From contig NZ_BCRD01000007.1 of the NCBI RefSeq assembly GCF_001552415.1, positions 36,487-100,486 of the forward strand: a DNA stretch of 64,000 nt. The letters are read 5' to 3'. Source of the DNA: Corynebacterium xerosis NBRC 16721 = ATCC 373. GTDB lineage: Bacteria; Actinomycetota; Actinomycetes; Mycobacteriales; Mycobacteriaceae. The notes below the pieces were generated by a model. The model made no database searches, was not told the origin of the DNA, and was given only the letters and a program-made list of their open reading frames with translations. The stretch's first letter is position 1; the number at the start of each line of letters is the position of its first letter. Both the position numbers and the translations under genes were made by a program. Positions 11,916 through 22,473 of the stretch are shown one piece after another.

Positions 11916-13001
11916 TCAGCCCTTGCGCACGGATTTGATGAGCACGTCGTCGCCGAGCAGTTCGACGCCGATCGTGCGAAAGCGGACGATGTCGTCGACC
12001 GTCGTGGCGGAGGCGGTGTCCACCACCGCGGTGCCCGCTCCCAGGAGCCCCGGCGCCACGTAGGACTCCACGGCGTCGACGAGGCCCGCGGACAGGAATG
12101 CTCCGGCGAGCCGGGGCCCGCCCTCGACGAGGACGTCGATGATCCCGAGGTCGGCGAGCACGTCGACCACGACGCTCATGTCGCGGGTCTGGATGTGCCG
12201 GAACTTGCCGGCCTCCGCCGCTGCCGCGCCGACGTACTCTCCCGGTGCGAAGCCGCCGCGGATCGCGGCATCGTCCGGGATTTCCTTGCGCCCCACCGCC
12301 ACGCGCAGCGGCTGGTGGCCGTGCAGCGTGCCGTCGGGCTTGCGCGCGGTCAAACGCGGGTCGTCGGCGAGTACGGTGCCGGTGCCCACGATGATGGCGT
12401 CGCGTCGGGCGCGGTCCACGTGGACGCGGGCACGAGCGGTCTCGCCGGTGATCCACTGCGAGGATCCGTCGGTGGCCGCCGCCAACCCGTCGATGGTGCC
12501 GGCGGTCTTGAGCGTGATGTGCGGGCGGCGCGTGGCCTGCCAATGCAGCCACGGGCGCAAGACGCCGTCGGCGACCTCGCCGCGCAACGTTCCGCGCACC
12601 ACGTCGACTCCCCTGGCGTCCAGCCAGTCGGCCCCGCCGCCGGCCACGGGGTTGGGGTCGTCGACGGCGTAGACGACCTGCGACACCCCGGCGTCGATGA
12701 GCGCGCCCGTGCAGGGGCCCGTGCGTCCGTGGTGGTGGCAGGGCTCGAGCGTGACCACGGCGGTGCCGCCCCTGGCCCGCTCGCCGGCCATCTCCAGCGC
12801 CTGCGCTTCGGCGTGCGGCCCGCCGACCGGGTCCGTGCCGGCCACGGACACCGGGATCCCGGCCGCGTCGAGGATCACGCAGCCCACCGGCGGATTGGGC
12901 GAGGTGGTGCCCCGCACCCGCTCGGCGGCGGCGATGGCCGTGCGCATCGCCTGATCGGGCGACAGCGGCGTGGCCGCGACGAGGTCGGTGAAGATGGGCA
13001 T
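11916..13001 (-). CDS. ribD: bifunctional pyrimidine deaminase / reductase
   Basis: Performs steps two and three of riboflavin synthesis: zinc-dependent deamination, then NADPH-dependent reduction of the ribosyl side chain. The N-terminal deaminase (about 1-150) has HAEAQALEMAGERARGGT and the zinc motif PCHHHGRTGPC. The C-terminal reductase domain shows RPHITLKTAGTIDGLAAATD, the conserved RRDAIIVGTGTVLADDPRL and VDVLVEGGPRLAGAF. The length of 361 is normal. ATG 13001 sits one base after the rpe stop. No FMN riboswitch pattern is visible before ribD; if one exists it lies upstream of this window's part of the transcript. Confidence 0.96.
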   Translation of the reverse strand: MPIFTDLVAATPLSPDQAMRTAIAAAERVRGTTSPNPPVGCVILDAAGIPVSVAGTDPVGGPHAEAQALEMAGERARGGTAVVTLEPCHHHGRTGPCTGALIDAGVSQVVYAVDDPNPVAGGGADWLDARGVDVVRGTLRGEVADGVLRPWLHWQATRRPHITLKTAGTIDGLAAATDGSSQWITGETARARVHVDRARRDAIIVGTGTVLADDPRLTARKPDGTLHGHQPLRVAVGRKEIPDDAAIRGGFAPGEYVGAAAAEAGKFRHIQTRDMSVVVDVLADLGIIDVLVEGGPRLAGAFLSAGLVDAVESYVAPGLLGAGTAVVDTASATTVDDIVRFRTIGVELLGDDVLIKSVRKG

Positions 13002-13002
13002 G

Positions 13003-13689
13003 TCAGCCTCGGCTTTCCTCGGCGCGCAACTGGCCTTCGACGGCCAGCGCGCGCAGTTCGTTGACGGCGTCGTTGGGGACCTCCGCGCCGTAGACGGCGG
13101 AACCGGCGACGAAGGCGTCGCAACCCGCCTCGGCGGCGTCTGCGATGGTCCCCGAAGCGATGCCGCCGTCGATCTCGATGATCGTGCCCAGCCCGCGCAG
13201 GTCGATCTGGTTGCGCAGGACGCGGACCTTCTCCAGCTGCTCCGGCATGAACGACTGGCCGCCGAAACCGGGCTCGACGCTCATGACCAGCACCAGGTCT
13301 AATTCGTTGAGGTGCTCCAGCCACGGTTCGATCGGGGTGCCCGGCCGGACGGAGATGCCCGCCTTCACCCCCGCCTCGCGGAGCTTGCGGGCCAGCGCGA
13401 TCGGGTCCGGGGACGCCTCGACGTGGAAGGTGACGCCGGCGGCGCCGGCCTCGACGTAGCCGTCTACCCACTTCTCCGGCTCCTCGATCATGAGGTGAAC
13501 GTCCAGCGGCTTGTCCGTCACCTTCGCCACCGCGGCCATCACGGGCACGCCGAAGGAGAGGTTGGGCACGAAGTGGCCGTCCATGACGTCGACGTGGATC
13601 CAGTCGGCGTCGGACACCGCCTCGATCTCCCGGTCGAGGCGGGCGAAATCGGCGGACAGGATCGAGGGCGCGATGATCGGGGTGCTCAT
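13003..13689 (-). CDS. rpe: ribulose-phosphate 3-epimerase
   Basis: Interconverts ribulose 5-phosphate and xylulose 5-phosphate in the pentose phosphate pathway, supplying the ribulose phosphate used by RibBA. The 228-residue TIM barrel has the signature runs APSILSADFARL, HVDVMDGHFVPNLSFG, LDVHLMIEEPE, SVEPGFGGQSF and EIDGGIASGTI, with the metal-binding histidines and aspartates in place. Start ATG 13689. It stands 31 bases after rsmB and one base before ribD, a conserved actinobacterial arrangement. Confidence 0.97.
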   Translation of the reverse strand: MSTPIIAPSILSADFARLDREIEAVSDADWIHVDVMDGHFVPNLSFGVPVMAAVAKVTDKPLDVHLMIEEPEKWVDGYVEAGAAGVTFHVEASPDPIALARKLREAGVKAGISVRPGTPIEPWLEHLNELDLVLVMSVEPGFGGQSFMPEQLEKVRVLRNQIDLRGLGTIIEIDGGIASGTIADAAEAGCDAFVAGSAVYGAEVPNDAVNELRALAVEGQLRAEESRG

Positions 13690-13720
13690 GCCCCCGAGCC
13701 TACCGCGCCCCCGCCGTCGG

Positions 13721-15208
13721 CTACGCGGGCTTTCGCAGCACCGCGAAGAACATGGCGTCGGTGCCGTGGCGGTGGGGCCACATCTGCACCGAGGGGCCCG
13801 GGCCGACGTCGCCCATGGGCTCGACCAGCGGCCTGGCGTCGAGTTCCTCCAGTCCCAACTGCCGGACCGCCTTGTCGACGGCACCGCGGGTTTCGCGCAG
13901 GTGCGGGGAGCACGTCGAGTAGACGATGACGCCGCCGGGGCGCACGAGCTTCGCCGCCGATTCCAGGAGTTCGCCCTGGAGCGTGGTCAGGCCGGGCAGG
14001 TCGTCGGTGGTCTTGCGCCAGCGCGCCTCCGGGCGGCGGCGCAGCGAACCGAGGCCGGAGCACGGTGCGTCGACGAGCACGCGGTCGTAGCCGCCCTCCA
14101 AACCCGGATCGCGGCCGTCGGCGACGTGGACCGTCACGGGCAGGCCCCGCACCGAGTTCTCCACGAGACCGGCGCGCTTGGCCGAGAGCTCCACCGCGTC
14201 GACGGTCGCGCCGTCGATCTTGGCGATGCCGCCCAGGAACGCCGCCTTGCCGCCGGGGCCGGCGCACAGGTCGAGCCAGCGGCCGCCGTCCTTGCCCTCG
14301 ACCGGGGCCATGGTCGCCGCGCGCGCGATCAACTGCGAGCCCTCGTCCTGCACGGCGGCCAGGCGCTCCTTGACCGGACCCAAGTCACCCGGGTCTCCGG
14401 ACTCGATGCGCACGCAGTACGGCGACCACGGGCCTTCTTCGCCGCCGGTGATCAGGGCGAGTTCCTCGGCGCTCATTTCGCCGGGCTTGGCCACCAGGTG
14501 CACGATCGGCCGAGCATCATCGGCGGCCAGCGCGTCGGCCAACTCCCCCGCCTGCGCGCCGAGCGCCTGGGCGAAGGCGTCGGCGATCCAGCGCGGATGG
14601 CCGTGCTTGAGGGCGAGGTGGCCGACGGGGTCGCGGGACGCGTCCGGGGCGATCTCCGCCACCCACGCGGCCTCGTCCTTCCCGGACACGGTGCGCAGGA
14701 TCGCGTTGACGAATCCCTTCGCCCCGACCTTGCCCGCGCCGATGACCGCCCGCACGGACGTGTCGACCGCCGCATGGGCGCCGACGCGGGTGCGCAGCAG
14801 CTGGTAGGCGCCCAGGCGCAGGACGTCGAGCACCTCCGGGTCGATGTCGGCGAGCGGGCGCGTGGACGCCTCCGCGAGCACGGCGTCCAGCAGCCCCTCG
14901 GCGCGCAGGGTGCCGTAGGTCAACTCGGTGGCGAAGGCGGCGTCGCGGCCCGACAACTTCCGGGCGCGCAGCTCCTTCGGGAGCATGAGGTTGGCGTAGG
15001 CGCCGTCGGCGCGCACCGCACCGAGGACGTCGAGGGCGACCTGCCGGGGCGCGTCGATGGCGCTGGCCTTGCGGCGCTGCCCGTCCGAACTGCGGTTGCG
15101 CCCGGCCCCTTGACCGCCTTGACCACCCTGGCCGCCCCGGCCGCGGCGCTGACCGGAGGCGTTGCGGCGCCTCGTGTTCTTGGACCGGCTTCCGCTCTGC
15201 TCGGGCAT
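13721..15208 (-). CDS. rsmB: 16S rRNA m5C methyltransferase RsmB/Sun
   Basis: SAM-dependent RNA cytosine-5 methyltransferase expected to modify 16S rRNA position 967 (E. coli numbering). The 495-residue product begins with a 45-residue basic, Gly/Gln-rich tail (GQGGQGGQG), unusual but seen in high-G+C homologues. A NusB-like RNA-binding domain follows (ALDVLGAVRADGAYANLML), then the methyltransferase domain with WLDLCAGPGGKAAF, the catalytic cysteine in DAPCSGLGSLRRRPEARW, and STCSPHLRET. It abuts fmt, whose stop codon is immediately upstream of the rsmB ATG. Confidence 0.94.
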   Translation of the reverse strand: MPEQSGSRSKNTRRRNASGQRRGRGGQGGQGGQGAGRNRSSDGQRRKASAIDAPRQVALDVLGAVRADGAYANLMLPKELRARKLSGRDAAFATELTYGTLRAEGLLDAVLAEASTRPLADIDPEVLDVLRLGAYQLLRTRVGAHAAVDTSVRAVIGAGKVGAKGFVNAILRTVSGKDEAAWVAEIAPDASRDPVGHLALKHGHPRWIADAFAQALGAQAGELADALAADDARPIVHLVAKPGEMSAEELALITGGEEGPWSPYCVRIESGDPGDLGPVKERLAAVQDEGSQLIARAATMAPVEGKDGGRWLDLCAGPGGKAAFLGGIAKIDGATVDAVELSAKRAGLVENSVRGLPVTVHVADGRDPGLEGGYDRVLVDAPCSGLGSLRRRPEARWRKTTDDLPGLTTLQGELLESAAKLVRPGGVIVYSTCSPHLRETRGAVDKAVRQLGLEELDARPLVEPMGDVGPGPSVQMWPHRHGTDAMFFAVLRKPA

Positions 15209-16156
15209 CTAGACCAACTTCCCATCGTCCGGCCGGGCGCCGCGCGCCCAGTCCACTGCGTTCATCATGCGCTTGCCCGGCGGCTGCACGTCGCCCAATG
15301 CGACGGCGGTGCCCCCGCCCGCGCCGACGAGGACGCGCTTCTTCTCCACGCGGATCCGGCCCGGTTCCAGCGGCGCCTGGTCGAGTGCGTCGTCGTCCCC
15401 GGCCACCGGCGTGACGGGGCCGAGCTTGAGGCGGTCATCGCCGAGCATCGTCCACGCGCCCGGTGCCGGAGTGTGGGCCCGGATGCGGCGGTCGATGAGG
15501 TGGCCCGGCATGGACCAGTCCACGCGCGCGTCGTCGGAGACGATTTTCGGCGCGTGGCTGACGCCGTCGGCCGACTGGGCTTCCGGACGCAGGCGTCCGG
15601 CCTCGAGCCCGTCCATCGTCGCCGCCAGCAGCGCCGCGCCGGACTGCGCCAGGCGGCCCAACAGGTCGTCGGCGGTGTCGGTGGGCTTGATGGCTTCGGT
15701 CACGGTGCCGAAGACCGGCCCGGTGTCGAGGCCCTCCTCGATGAGGAAGGTCGAGGCACCCGTGATCTCGTCGCCGGCGGCGATGGCCGCCTGCACGGGC
15801 GCTGCGCCGCGCCAGGCCGGGAGAAGGGAAAAGTGCAGGTTGACCCAGCCGTGGGCCGGCACGTCCAGCAGATCCTTCGGCACGAGGTTGCCGTACGCCA
15901 CCACGGGGATGCAGTCGGGGGCCAATTCGGCCAATCGGGCTCGCGCGTCGGCGTCGGAAAGCGAAACCGGGTCGATGACCTCGATGCCGTGCTCCAAAGC
16001 GACGGCCTTGACCGGTGACGGCTTGAGCGAACGGCCCCGGCCGACGCGGGCGTCGGGGCGGGTGAGCACCGCGACGACCTCATGGCCCTCGTGCTCGATG
16101 AGCGCGCGCAGCGCGGGGACGGCGGGCTCCGGGGTGCCGGCGAAAATCAGGCGCAT
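15209..16156 (-). CDS. fmt: methionyl-tRNA formyltransferase
   Basis: Formylates initiator Met-tRNA with 10-formyl-THF. The 315-residue product has the N-terminal Rossmann fold ([15 protein letters not shown]), the folate/active-site run [18 protein letters not shown] with catalytic His and downstream Asp (TGPVFG region), and the C-terminal barrel ([26 protein letters not shown]). Start ATG 16156. It stands eight bases after def and touches rsmB, the usual def-fmt-rsmB translation cluster; def removes the formyl group that fmt adds. Confidence 0.96.
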   Translation of the reverse strand: MRLIFAGTPEPAVPALRALIEHEGHEVVAVLTRPDARVGRGRSLKPSPVKAVALEHGIEVIDPVSLSDADARARLAELAPDCIPVVAYGNLVPKDLLDVPAHGWVNLHFSLLPAWRGAAPVQAAIAAGDEITGASTFLIEEGLDTGPVFGTVTEAIKPTDTADDLLGRLAQSGAALLAATMDGLEAGRLRPEAQSADGVSHAPKIVSDDARVDWSMPGHLIDRRIRAHTPAPGAWTMLGDDRLKLGPVTPVAGDDDALDQAPLEPGRIRVEKKRVLVGAGGGTAVALGDVQPPGKRMMNAVDWARGARPDDGKLV

Positions 16157-16164
16157 GCTCTCCC

Positions 16165-16677
16165 CTACTTCCCGGCCAGGAACCAGTCGGCGGAACGCAG
16201 CTCGCGCATCGCGGCCTTGCGGGACTCCGGCTGGAGGCGCTTGAGGAAGAGCACGCCGTCGAGGTGGTCCGTCTCGTGCTGGATGCAGCGGGCGAGCAGG
16301 CCCTCGGCCTCGAGGGTCACCGGGGTGCCGGTGCGGTCCTGGCCGGTGGCGCGCACCCGCAGGAAGCGCTCGGTGGCGGCGTTGATGCCGGGGATGGACA
16401 GGCAGCCCTCGTCGTCGACCTCGGTCTCGTCGCCCACCGGCTCCCAACGCGGGTTGATCAATTCGCCGCGGCGATCGTCGCAGTCGTAGACGAACACGCG
16501 CTGCAGGACGCCGACCTGGTTGGCCGCCAGGCCGACGCCTCCGGCGGCGTCCATGGTCTCCAGCATGTCGTCGACGAGGTGGCCCAACTTCGCGTCGAAG
16601 GCGGTGACCTCGTCGGCGCGGGACACCAGGACGGGGTCCCCGAACAAGCGGATCTCTCGGACGGACATGCTTCGCAT
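16165..16677 (-). CDS. def: peptide deformylase
   Basis: Metalloenzyme removing the N-formyl group from new proteins. All three motifs are present: [11 protein letters not shown] (motif 1), EGCLSIPG (motif 2, metal Cys) and HETDHLDG (motif 3, metal His pair and catalytic Glu). Two ATGs compete: 16677 ([10 protein letters not shown]), three bases from AGGAG, and 16668 (MSVREIR), twelve bases from it. Neither spacing is ideal; the shorter form resembles homologues better. The length is 167-170 residues, normal. First gene of def-fmt-rsmB, separated from priA by 79 bases. Confidence 0.95.
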   Translation of the reverse strand: MRSMSVREIRLFGDPVLVSRADEVTAFDAKLGHLVDDMLETMDAAGGVGLAANQVGVLQRVFVYDCDDRRGELINPRWEPVGDETEVDDEGCLSIPGINAATERFLRVRATGQDRTGTPVTLEAEGLLARCIQHETDHLDGVLFLKRLQPESRKAAMRELRSADWFLAGK

Positions 16678-16756
16678 CAGCTCCTGTGCGCAAATGGGGA
16701 AAGACGGGCGGGGTTCGCGCCGTCGAATCGATGGTCGATGCTACCCGACCGGGACG

Positions 16757-18823
16757 TCAGCCGAACCGCGCCGGGTCGACGATGACCCGCACCGGCGCAG
16801 GATCCCGCCGGGTGGCCCGCACCCCGCGCGCGGCCCGCAATGCGCGGCCGAGTTCGCGCGCCCGGGATCGTTCCACCCGCACCAGAATCCGCCGGATCGG
16901 CGTGCCCGGCTCGATGCCCGCCGGGGGCCGCCCGCCCGGGGGCAGGTCGACGGGGCCGAGGATCTCCGCGCCCTCGGGCGCCTCGAAGTCGGCGAGGAAC
17001 CGCTCCACGCCCTCGGCCGTCCCGTCGATGGCGGCCATGCGCGTCGCCGGCGGCAGCCCGGCCGCGGCCCGGTCCGCCAACTCGCGGGCGGCGGCGCCGG
17101 TGACGTCCCAGTTGACCAGGTTCCCGACCACGGGCACTGCGGCGTCGGCGTCGATGACCACGTTGCCGCCGTCCGCTTCGGGCCGCACCAGATGCACCGC
17201 GCGCGCCCATGTGGCCAGCGCCTCTTCCTGCGCGCGCAGGTCCTGCCGGTTCATGGTCGCCCACGTGTCCAGGATCAGCGCCGCGCCGTATCCGCCGGGC
17301 GCCCGCGGTTCGGCGCCGGGCGTGGCCACGACGATCCGCGCCCCCGGCGCCACCTCGTCGAGGATCCGCTCCCCCGACGACGAGATCACCGGGTGCGGCC
17401 GGAACATCCGGCCCAGGTCCTCGGCCGTGCGTTCCGAACCGATGATCACCGGCCGCATCCGCGTCCCGCCGCATTCGTGGCAGCGGTGCCGCACGTCGAT
17501 GCGCCCGCACCAGCGGCAGGTGGGCGGCGCGGCGTCCTCGTGTCCCGCATTCGCGTGGCCCGGGCCATTGCTTTGCGACGGCCCGTGGGGAATCTCCAGG
17601 GGCCCGTTGCAGTGGCGGCACCGGGCGGGCGTGCCGCAGCGGGCGCAGGACAGCGTGGGCACGTAGCCCTTGCGGGGAACCTGGACGAGGACGGCCATGC
17701 CCTCGCGCAAAGCGGTGCTGGCCGTCCGGTACGCCGCCGCGGGCAACCGGCCCCGGGAGAAGTCCTCCGGATCCGCTTCGGTGTCCGTCGACGGGATGAT
17801 GCCCGGCATGCGCGCGGCCAAGGTCTCCACCGTCGGCACCAGGCCATGGGCCCAGCCCGATTCGACCAGCAGCTCCACCTCGGCGGTGCGCGTCGTCGAC
17901 GCCAGGATCAGGGCGCAGCCCTCCTGCGCCGATCGGGTGACCAGCACGTCGCGGGCGTGGACGTAGGGTGCGCGGGGATCGACGAGGTTGTCGTCGCCGT
18001 CGTCGAGGATCACGGCCAACCGCAGATTCGCCACCGGCGCATACGCCGCCGACCGGGTGCCGATGACCAGGCGGCCGGAACCGTGGAGGATGTCCAGGTA
18101 GCGCCGGTACCTCGACTCCGGCCCCAGGCCCGCGGCCAGCACCGTGATCTGGCGGGGGCTGACCAGCTCCCGCAACGCCGCCTCCAGCGCATCGACGGCG
18201 CGCTGGTCGGGAACGACCATGAGCACGCCGCCGCCGTCGCGGGCCACGGCCACCGCCAACTCGGCCAATCGCATGGCCACGTCCTCGCCGGGAGCCGGAT
18301 GCCACGCAGCCCGGGCGGCCGCGCCGGAGCGCACGGCGGACGTGAACGACCCCCCGAAGGCGTAGGCGTCCCATGCGGCGAGGTCTGCGTCGTCAAGCTC
18401 GAGCCGCCCCAATTCCTCCCACGTCGGGCCCGGACCCTCGCCCCGCGCCTTCTCGGCCCGGGCGTGGCGCGACGGAACCGCCGACCGGATGATGTCCGAG
18501 CGCACGCCCGCGTAGAGCTCCGCCAGCGAATCGACCAGCGCCGCCAACTGCGGCGGATACACGACCTCGGGCGACACGACGTCCTTGAGCGGGGTCAGCG
18601 CGCCCTCGTGCTCCGCGGCGGCCGCGCGCTCGAGGATGATGCCGTTGACCAGCTTGCCGGAAAACCGGATGCGCACCCGCGTGCCCGGCTGCGCCGCGGC
18701 ATCCATGGCGGCCGGCACCGAATAGTCGAACGGCCGGTCCAGCTGCGGCAACCCCAGCAACGGCAGGACCCGGGCCACCGGCCGATCGGCCATGGTGTCC
18801 CGGGTCTGCGTCATGGCACCCAA
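16757..18823 (-). CDS. priA: probable primosomal protein N' (PriA), helicase motifs lost
   Basis: PriA reloads the replisome at collapsed forks. This 688-residue protein keeps the overall PriA layout: an N-terminal DNA-binding domain (FDYSVPAAMDAAAQPGTRVRIRF region) and the zinc-binding cysteines (LSCARCGTPARCRHC, CRWCGR, HRCHECGG). The helicase core is degenerate: the Walker A position reads DGGGVLMVVP instead of GxTGSGKT, and the DEEH box is replaced by LDDGDDNLVDP. Known actinobacterial PriA proteins share this loss, so it is probably a non-helicase structural primosome factor. GCTTGACGACG occurs on the coding strand at 18388-18398. Start ATG 18823 or nine bases later. Confidence 0.9.
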   Translation of the reverse strand: MGAMTQTRDTMADRPVARVLPLLGLPQLDRPFDYSVPAAMDAAAQPGTRVRIRFSGKLVNGIILERAAAAEHEGALTPLKDVVSPEVVYPPQLAALVDSLAELYAGVRSDIIRSAVPSRHARAEKARGEGPGPTWEELGRLELDDADLAAWDAYAFGGSFTSAVRSGAAARAAWHPAPGEDVAMRLAELAVAVARDGGGVLMVVPDQRAVDALEAALRELVSPRQITVLAAGLGPESRYRRYLDILHGSGRLVIGTRSAAYAPVANLRLAVILDDGDDNLVDPRAPYVHARDVLVTRSAQEGCALILASTTRTAEVELLVESGWAHGLVPTVETLAARMPGIIPSTDTEADPEDFSRGRLPAAAYRTASTALREGMAVLVQVPRKGYVPTLSCARCGTPARCRHCNGPLEIPHGPSQSNGPGHANAGHEDAAPPTCRWCGRIDVRHRCHECGGTRMRPVIIGSERTAEDLGRMFRPHPVISSSGERILDEVAPGARIVVATPGAEPRAPGGYGAALILDTWATMNRQDLRAQEEALATWARAVHLVRPEADGGNVVIDADAAVPVVGNLVNWDVTGAAARELADRAAAGLPPATRMAAIDGTAEGVERFLADFEAPEGAEILGPVDLPPGGRPPAGIEPGTPIRRILVRVERSRARELGRALRAARGVRATRRDPAPVRVIVDPARFG

Positions 18824-18850
18824 TCTTAGAGACGGGCCGCCGCGAAAGCG

Positions 18851-20062
<1,212 letters not shown>

Positions 20063-20128
20063 GGAAAGCCTTCCTAACCGCGCGGACGATTGCGCCGCGC
20101 CGGGGTTCGTTTGCTGGGTACCCGAGGA

Positions 20129-20134
20129 ATCATA
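20129..20134 (-). promoter_or_regulatory. probable -10 element of the metK promoter
   Basis: The minus strand reads TATGAT, predicting a start site near 20122 and a leader of about 60 bases. No strong -35 is visible. Confidence 0.45.
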
Positions 20135-20148
20135 GACCAAGCGGTTCA
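20133..20148. promoter_or_regulatory. degenerate McbR-like site over the metK promoter
   Basis: TAGAC-CAAGCG-GTTCA compares with the McbR operator TAGAC-N6-GTCTA: one half-site is perfect and the other matches three of five bases. It overlaps the predicted metK -10, a position suited to repression. McbR represses metK in C. glutamicum; whether this organism uses it here is inference. Confidence 0.3.
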
Positions 20149-20203
20149 GTTCGCGTCGCACGGGTCCCGGATACGGGGGCGGGTGTCGGCCTTTGCCTGA
20201 CGG

Positions 20204-20214
20204 GCTTGACGACG
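20204..20214 (+). repeat. intergenic copy of the GCTTGACGACG motif (coaBC-metK gap)
   Basis: Exact copy, extended as GCTTGACGACGGCCC, lying nine bases beyond the coaBC stop. An imperfect inverted repeat (GACGGGC before, GCCCGTCGTC after) surrounds it, so the RNA could form a stem at the end of coaBC. Confidence 0.75.
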
Positions 20215-20222
20215 GCCCGTCG

Positions 20223-21473
20223 TCAGCCTCGGGCGGCGACCCTCCGCGACACCGCGTCGAGGATCTGCGCGGCGACGGCGTGCTTCGACCCGTGCGGCAC
20301 ATCGTCGACGGGGCCGTCGGCGTCCAGGATCCAGCCGACGTTGTCCTCCGCGCCGAAGGTGGCGCCGCCGGAGACGTCGTTGCACATCAACAGGTCGCAG
20401 CCCTTGCGGGCGAGCTTCGCGGTGGCGTGCTCCAACGGGGTCGCCGACTCGTCGCCGGTTTCCGCGGCGAAGCCGACGATGACCATGTCCTCGCCGAGCT
20501 CGCCGTCGGCGCGGCGCCGGACGGTTTCGGCGAGGATGTCGGGGTTCTCCACCAGATCGATGCGCGACAGCGCGTCGTCGGCGGCACCCTTCTTCAGCTT
20601 CGAATCGGCCTGCGACGACGGGCGGAAGTCCGCCACGGCCGCGGCCATGATCACCACGTCGGCGCCCGGGGCCTCCTCGGCCATCGCGTCGGACAGGTCG
20701 CGCGCGGAGGTGATGGAGCGCACCGTCACGCCGGGCGGGACGTCCAGCGCGTCGACGGAACCGGCGATCAGGGTGACGTCCGCGCCGCGCTGGGCGGCGA
20801 CGTCGGCGAGGGCGAAGCCCTGCCGCCCGGAGGAATGGTTGCCGATGAATCGCACCGGGTCAATGGCCTCGCGGGTGCCGCCGGCCGTGACGACCACGCG
20901 CTTGCCCTCGAGGTCGCGGGTGAACGCATCGGGCTTTTCGACGGCCAGAAGTGCGAACTTCGCGATCTGCTCGGCTTCCGGCAAACGACCGGGGCCCGTG
21001 TCGACGCCGGTGAGGCGTCCGTGCGCGGGGTCCAGGACGATGGCGCCATGGCGGCGCAAGGTGGCCACGTTGTCGCGCGTCGCGGGGTGGTTCCACATCT
21101 CGGTGTGCATCGCCGGGGCGAAGACCACCGGGCAGGTGGCGACGAGCAGCGTCGCGGTGAGGAGGTCATCCGCGCGGCCATGCGCCGCACGGGACAGGAG
21201 ATCGGCGGTCGCCGGTGCGATGACGACCAGGTCGGCTTCCTGGCCGACCCGGACGTGGCGCACTTCATCGACGGCGTCGAAAACGGTCGTCGACACCGGA
21301 TTGCCGGACAGCGCCTCGAACGTCGCGGCGCCGACGAAGTTGAGCGCCGACGGCGTCGGCACGACCCGGACGGAATGGCCCCGCTCGGTGAAGGCGCGCA
21401 CCAGATGGCACGCCTTGTAGGCGGCGATCCCCCCGGCCACTCCGACGACGACGTTCAGGCGCTGATCCCCCAT
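20223..21473 (-). CDS. coaBC: bifunctional phosphopantothenoylcysteine decarboxylase / synthetase
   Basis: CoaC and CoaB activities of coenzyme A synthesis fused in one 416-residue protein. The N-terminal flavodoxin-like CoaC domain shows [19 protein letters not shown] and [17 protein letters not shown] (the PAMNxxMW substrate motif, with His for Asn as in mycobacteria). The C-terminal CoaB domain shows [20 protein letters not shown] and [15 protein letters not shown] (CTP-dependent ligase), plus [13 protein letters not shown]. Start ATG 21473, 13 bases after rpoZ. The rpoZ-coaBC pairing is conserved in actinobacteria. Confidence 0.96.
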   Translation of the reverse strand: MGDQRLNVVVGVAGGIAAYKACHLVRAFTERGHSVRVVPTPSALNFVGAATFEALSGNPVSTTVFDAVDEVRHVRVGQEADLVVIAPATADLLSRAAHGRADDLLTATLLVATCPVVFAPAMHTEMWNHPATRDNVATLRRHGAIVLDPAHGRLTGVDTGPGRLPEAEQIAKFALLAVEKPDAFTRDLEGKRVVVTAGGTREAIDPVRFIGNHSSGRQGFALADVAAQRGADVTLIAGSVDALDVPPGVTVRSITSARDLSDAMAEEAPGADVVIMAAAVADFRPSSQADSKLKKGAADDALSRIDLVENPDILAETVRRRADGELGEDMVIVGFAAETGDESATPLEHATAKLARKGCDLLMCNDVSGGATFGAEDNVGWILDADGPVDDVPHGSKHAVAAQILDAVSRRVAARG

Positions 21474-21486
21474 GCCGGCCCCTCGC

Positions 21487-21768
21487 CTACCCCTCGGTGT
21501 GCTCGAGCAGGCCGGCGTTGATCTCGCGCAGGGCGATGGACAGCGGCTTCTCCGCGATGCCCGGCGTGACCAGGGGGCCCACGTACTCGAGCATGCCCTC
21601 GTCGATCTGCTGGTAGTAGTCGTTGATCTGTCGCGCGCGCTTGGCGGCGAAGATGACCAGCGCGTACTTGGACGAGGCGGTCTTCAGCAGCTCGTCGATC
21701 GGCGGGTTGGTGATGCCGACCGGCGGGTCGAAGACTGCTTCGGGTGCGGCGGCGATGTCCTGGGTCAC
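21487..21768 (-). CDS. rpoZ: RNA polymerase omega subunit
   Basis: The small subunit that helps assemble and fold beta-prime in RNA polymerase. The 93-residue product carries the family core [19 protein letters not shown] followed by [12 protein letters not shown] and, near the end, [11 protein letters not shown]. The start is GTG 21768 ([10 protein letters not shown]) with AGGGAGA upstream at 11-17 bases; the longer open frame upstream overlaps the gmk terminator and is not conserved. It is followed closely by coaBC, and a strong terminator separates it from gmk. Confidence 0.95.
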   Translation of the reverse strand: MTQDIAAAPEAVFDPPVGITNPPIDELLKTASSKYALVIFAAKRARQINDYYQQIDEGMLEYVGPLVTPGIAEKPLSIALREINAGLLEHTEG

Positions 21769-21842
21769 TGTGACGATCTCCCTGTGCTGTAGGTGAAAGT
21801 GTGCGCGCCGCGGGAACCGATGGGAATCGGTCCCCGGCGCGG

Positions 21843-21894
21843 AAAAACCGGCGGCGGCGACGGGATGGCGAACCATCCCGGCTCCGACCGCCGG
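21843..21894 (-). terminator. compound intrinsic terminator after gmk
   Basis: On the minus strand an outer 7-bp stem (CCGGCGG/CCGCCGG) encloses an inner 8-bp stem closed by a stable UUCG tetraloop (CGGGATGG-TTCG-CCATCCCG) and is followed at once by TTTTT. It begins four bases after the gmk stop codon and lies upstream of rpoZ, so mihF-gmk and rpoZ-coaBC are likely separate transcripts or joined only by read-through. Confidence 0.75.
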
Positions 21895-21898
21895 AGGG

Positions 21899-22468
21899 TC
21901 ATTTTCCGAGCAGCGCCGCGGTGATCTCCGCGACTGCCTGATCGATGTCCTCGTTGACGACCTTCTGGTCGAACTCGTCCATCGCATCCATCTCGGTGCG
22001 GGCCGTTTCCAGCCTGCGCTTGATGTGCTCTTCCGATTCGGTGCCGCGGCCGGTCAACCGCTCCACCAGAATGTCCCAGCTCGGCGGGGCGAGGAAGAGC
22101 AGGTGCGCCTCCGGCGACGCCGCCCGAATCGAGCGGGCGCCCGCGAGGTCGACCTCGACCAGGACCGGGCGTCCGGCGGCGAGCGCCTCCTCGACCGGCT
22201 GGCGGGGAGTGCCCGAACGCTGCAGGCCGCCATGGATGTCGGCCCACTCGAGCATGTCGCCGGCGGCGATGCGCCGGTCGAACTCCTCGCGGTCGACGAA
22301 GAAATAATCCTCGCCGTCGACCTCGCCCGGGCGCGGGGCCCGGGTGGTCATGGAAACGCTGAAATACAGGTCCGGCACCTCGGCGCGCAGCCTGCCGACC
22401 ACGGTCGACTTGCCTACGCCGGCGGGACCGGAAAGGACCACCAGTCGAGAAACGGAGTCCCCGGGCAT
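21899..22468 (-). CDS. gmk: guanylate kinase
   Basis: Phosphorylates GMP to GDP, needed for GTP, dGTP and the pool that Rel turns into (p)ppGpp. The 189-residue product opens with the P-loop [15 protein letters not shown], then the GMP-binding [20 protein letters not shown] and [19 protein letters not shown]. The start ATG 22468 lies five bases after the mihF stop. The mihF-gmk pairing is conserved across actinobacteria. The length and all substrate residues look normal. Confidence 0.97.
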   Translation of the reverse strand: MPGDSVSRLVVLSGPAGVGKSTVVGRLRAEVPDLYFSVSMTTRAPRPGEVDGEDYFFVDREEFDRRIAAGDMLEWADIHGGLQRSGTPRQPVEEALAAGRPVLVEVDLAGARSIRAASPEAHLLFLAPPSWDILVERLTGRGTESEEHIKRRLETARTEMDAMDEFDQKVVNEDIDQAVAEITAALLGK

Positions 22469-22473
22469 GGCGA

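Noticed and set aside
13025..13050. CTTCGACGG sequences as further members of the recurrent motif
   Set aside because: They lack the GCTT-NN-CGACG frame; including them would dilute a clear exact-match signal.
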